Assembly (NCBI RefSeq): GCF_024802625.1
Contig: NZ_CP103371.1
Coordinates: forward strand, 1,426,001 to 1,490,000
Reading direction: 5' to 3'
Length of the DNA stretch: 64,000 bases
Source: Massilia sp. H6
Lineage (GTDB): Bacteria; Pseudomonadota; Gammaproteobacteria; Burkholderiales; Burkholderiaceae_D
A model generated the notes under the pieces. It saw nothing but the letters and a program-made list of their open reading frames with translations, did no database searches and had not been told where the DNA came from. Below, piece by piece: positions 61,606-64,000 of the stretch; within the stretch, counting starts at the first letter, position 1; the number at the start of each line of letters is the position of its first letter. The position numbers and the translations under genes were made by a program.

Positions 61606-62532
61606 TTAGCGGTATGTCGACACCAGCGCCTTGAGCCGGGCGGTGGCGGTACGGACCGAGAGGTCGAGCTTCGGTTGCAGCGCCGGATGCTCGGCCGTGA
61701 ATAGCTGCAGGCGCGTACTGGGGGGGTAGAGCTCGTCGAAGTCGATGTGATAGCGCTCGACGAACTGCAATCCGAGCCTGCGGGTCGCCGCTTCGATCGC
61801 GGCCAGGCGCCCGAGCTCGAAGCGTTCCGGCAGCATCTCGCCTAGCTTGTGCTGTCCATGCGCGGTGGCCAGCAAGAACCTGAGCTTGGCTTCGTCTTCG
61901 GTGAGCGAGACCCGCCGGATCTCGTCGCGCAATGCGCTCCGCTGGCGCGGCTGCAGCGCGCGCAGCAGCTTCGCGTCCGGGTCGAACGCATCGGGGCGCA
62001 ATGCCAGCACCAGGTCGATCGCGTTGTTCAGCGCGATCAACTCGGAGCGGAAGCGGGCCGCGATGCCGGCCCACTTCACCGCATGGTCGTCGGCCAGAAA
62101 GGCATCCCAGCCCGCGTTGGTCAGGGTGGCGCGGGCCAGTTTGCCGTAATTGCGCGCCCATGCGTCGTGCGCGGCGAACAGCGGCGTGATGCTGTTGCAG
62201 AGCTGGTCGTTGATGTCGACATAGCGGCTGGCGATCTGGCGCACCTGCGCGGCGGTCAATTCCGGATGCTTGTTGACGCCAACCCCGCGATGCAGGCCCT
62301 GCAGCAGCCCGATGCTGACCAGGCCAAGCTTGTCGCAGCGATCTTGCTCAAGGAAGCGTGAGGTGAGGATGACATTGACCACCCCGGCCGGGCTGGCGGC
62401 AGCGGCGGGCAGGGCGGCGCCGAGCGCGAGCAGCGCAGCTGCACAGGCAGCGCAGCTGCGCAAATAGCGCCGCAGACACTGGCGGACGAAGCGAAGCGCC
62501 GGATGCTGCGGCGTGGGAGCGTGAACGGGCAT
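61606..62532 (-). CDS. exported protein of unknown function
   Basis: 308 residues from the ATG at 62532. Long signal region with a hydrophobic core (AACAAALLALGAALPAAAAS). The mature part is helix-rich, with a Cys pair likely forming a disulfide in the first half (EQDRCDKLG, NDQLCNSIT), QVRQIASRYVDINDQ and QFVERYHIDFDELYPPSTR. No family recognised. Alone on its strand; 92 bases separate it from the amidohydrolase. Confidence 0.75.
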   Translation of the reverse strand: MPVHAPTPQHPALRFVRQCLRRYLRSCAACAAALLALGAALPAAAASPAGVVNVILTSRFLEQDRCDKLGLVSIGLLQGLHRGVGVNKHPELTAAQVRQIASRYVDINDQLCNSITPLFAAHDAWARNYGKLARATLTNAGWDAFLADDHAVKWAGIAARFRSELIALNNAIDLVLALRPDAFDPDAKLLRALQPRQRSALRDEIRRVSLTEDEAKLRFLLATAHGQHKLGEMLPERFELGRLAAIEAATRRLGLQFVERYHIDFDELYPPSTRLQLFTAEHPALQPKLDLSVRTATARLKALVSTYR

Positions 62533-62806
62533 GGCGTCTCCGGGCGGTGGCGTGAAACGGTCGACAACCCGGAAATTGTAGGGAGTGCTTGCGGTTGGCA
62601 AGTCGGGAACGCGCACGTGCGGCGAACTTTACCTATCAATGCGTTTGATCGGTATCGATTGTTTTACCGATTTCTCGGACGCAAACTAACCGGCAGCCTG
62701 CACCAGCTTGACCGCACACGGCAGAAATGCTCCCTTGACCTCTGCGCAGGGCGGTCTAAAGTGAGTAGGTCCAGCGGCCTTGCCGCGCCACTAACAGGAG
62801 CCCATC

Positions 62807-63130
62807 ATGCTACAGCCTGCCGAAATTCAACAACGCTTCAGCCAGATCCAGCAGACGATCAACCAGGCCGAAGAAGTCACCCGCAACGACCAGGGTGCGC
62901 CCGACGACATTCGCGACTGCATCCAGAAGATCGCGCATGAGATGCCGGCCGCCGAACGCGCGATGCGTTCGAACGACCAGAGCCGCATCATCGAATGCAT
63001 CGACCGCCTCGAAGAGATGGGCGACGATGCCAAGCGCATGGTACGTAGTTCACAGCCTTCGCCGCAGGTGGCGTCGGTGGTGACGCGGGTGCACGACGTG
63101 TTATCCGATCTGAAGCACCAGCTGCACTGA
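62807..63130 (+). CDS. small helical protein of unknown function
   Basis: 107 residues with a good ribosome site (AACAGGAGCCCATC). Predicted as three or four helices: QRFSQIQQTINQAEEVTRND, DCIQKIAHEMPAAERAM, RIIECIDRLEEMGDDAKRMV, ASVVTRVHDVLSDLKHQ. No signal peptide. Short proteins of this type occur in Oxalobacteraceae without known function; I do not recognise a family. Confidence 0.75.
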   Translation: MLQPAEIQQRFSQIQQTINQAEEVTRNDQGAPDDIRDCIQKIAHEMPAAERAMRSNDQSRIIECIDRLEEMGDDAKRMVRSSQPSPQVASVVTRVHDVLSDLKHQLH

Positions 63131-63131
63131 A

Positions 63132-64000
63132 CTACACGACGCCCTTGCCGCGCAATGCGGCAATCTCGGCCTCATCCAGGCCCAGCACGCCGGCCAATAC
63201 CTCGTCGGTGTGCTGGCCCAGCAGCGGCGGCGCCTTGTCGCTGGTCGCCGCCGTGCCCGACATCCTGATCGGGTTGCGCACCAGCTTGACCTTGCCTGCG
63301 GTCGGATGCGGCAGCTCGAATGCGACCTCGCGCGCCTGTACCTGGGGGTTGGCGAACACGTCGCCGATATCGTTGATCGGTCCGCAGGGCACGCCGACCG
63401 ATTCGAGCAGGTCGATCCAGGCGTCGCGGCTGCGCAGCTTGACCATCTCCGCCAGCATCGGCACCAGCAGGTCGCGGTTCTGCACCCGCAGCGGGTTGCT
63501 GGCAAAGCGCGGATCGCTGGCCAGTTCCGGGCGGCCGCCGGCCTCGACGAACTTCTGGTACTGGCCATCGTTACCGGTGGCGACGATGATATGGCCGTCC
63601 GCGCAGGCGAAGGTCTGGTAGGGCACGATGTTGGCGTGCGCATTCCCCCAGCGCTTGGGCGGCTTGCCGCTATTGAGGTAATTGCTGCCCATGTTGGCCA
63701 GCATCGCCACCTGCGTGTCGAGCAGGGCCATGTCGATGTGCTGGCCTTGTCCGGTGCGGTCGCGCTGGGTCAGCGCGGCCAGCACCGCCACGGTGGCATA
63801 CATGCCGGTCATCAGGTCGGTGAGGGCCACGCCGGCCTTTTGCGGGCCGCCGCCGGGCAGGTCGTCGCGCTCGCCGGTGACCGACATCAGGCCGCCCATG
63901 CCCTGGATCAGGAAGTCGTAGCCGGCCCGGTGCGCATAGGGGCCGTCCTGGCCGAAGCCGGTGATCGAGCAATAGACCAGGTCGGGCTTGATGCCCTTGA
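63132..64000 (-). CDS. CaiB/BaiF family CoA transferase, C-terminal part (cut by right edge)
   Basis: About 288 residues are in the window; the N terminus lies beyond the right edge. Family III CoA transferase: LVYCSITGFGQDGPYAHRAG, YDFLIQGMGGLMSVTG, and VGVPCGPINDIGDVFANPQV are diagnostic. The catalytic Asp is in HIDMALLDTQVAMLANMG. Members move CoA between carboxylic acids, for instance formyl-, succinyl- or carnitine-CoA. The end ALRGKGVV is typical. Substrate and neighbours outside the window are unknown. Confidence 0.93.
   Translation of the reverse strand, partial: KGIKPDLVYCSITGFGQDGPYAHRAGYDFLIQGMGGLMSVTGERDDLPGGGPQKAGVALTDLMTGMYATVAVLAALTQRDRTGQGQHIDMALLDTQVAMLANMGSNYLNSGKPPKRWGNAHANIVPYQTFACADGHIIVATGNDGQYQKFVEAGGRPELASDPRFASNPLRVQNRDLLVPMLAEMVKLRSRDAWIDLLESVGVPCGPINDIGDVFANPQVQAREVAFELPHPTAGKVKLVRNPIRMSGTAATSDKAPPLLGQHTDEVLAGVLGLDEAEIAALRGKGVV

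Noticed and set aside
60221..62161. 646-codon gene reaching from the amidohydrolase far upstream
   Set aside because: The upstream half is in a shadow frame of the exported unknown protein gene; the signal peptide and a ribosome site place the start at 61513.

Overview
The window is GC-rich, densely packed bacterial DNA. Its gene content points to a betaproteobacterium, most likely a Massilia-like member of the Oxalobacteraceae (Burkholderiales). Pointers are a [4Fe-4S] class I fumarase next to murI, a UPF0114/TIGR00645 membrane protein, a trimeric Gram-negative porin, waaF-hldD heptose genes, a CDP-6-deoxyglucoseen-reductase-like flavin reductase, and many orphan sensor kinases. The genus is an inference; no rRNA or other decisive marker is present.

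Layout. 1-1.0 kb: the start of a dCache sensor protein cut by the window edge. 1.4 kb: a cold-shock protein. 1.88-4.82 kb: a small island at the 3' end of tRNA-His, bounded by a 23-bp direct repeat of the tRNA 3' end. It carries an IS3-family insertion sequence, the stump of a tyrosine integrase, and a compact two-gene module (STAS-like/GHKL ATPase plus DUF4325-type STAS-like protein). 4.9-10.2 kb: murI, class I fumarase, UPF0114 protein and acs. 10.5-11.1 kb: tRNA-Ser whose 3' end lies inside a long inverted repeat, followed by three ~168-bp hairpin-rich tandem repeats. 11.3-17 kb: an unusual cytoplasmic trypsin-fold protein, waaF-hldD, a small monooxygenase-like protein and an M28 peptidase. 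17-27.5 kb: two hybrid histidine kinases, an orphan CheW, a porin, galM, an SMP-30-type lactonase and a FAH-family protein.

27.6-36 kb: alpha/beta hydrolase, asparaginase, pirin, M20 dipeptidase. 33.3-38.4 kb: a tightly overlapping operon galT - M24-fold protein - galK - GH2 glycosidase. Together with galM (21.9 kb) it would release galactose or galactosides and feed them through the Leloir pathway. 38.6-49.6 kb: a low-complexity lipoprotein, VanZ-like protein, SDR, the lemA-TPM-TPM operon, pyrF, sbcB, a cNMP-GGDEF protein, a BtuF-like protein, an HPF-like protein and a flavin reductase.

49.8-54.1 kb: an epimerase-like protein, a small conserved-looking protein, a striking protein with nine 17-residue repeats each carrying a Trp-Cys motif, and a CHASE-domain NarX-type kinase. 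54.4-59 kb: glnS, then a J-domain protein heading a translationally coupled set of unknown proteins. 59-64 kb: MFS transporter, amidohydrolase, two unknown proteins, and a CaiB-type CoA transferase cut by the right edge.

The candidates I find most interesting are the nine-repeat Trp-Cys protein (51.1-52.0 kb), the STAS/GHKL pair on the tRNA-His island (3.4-4.7 kb), the structured repeat array behind tRNA-Ser, and the M24-fold protein of the gal operon that has lost most metal ligands.
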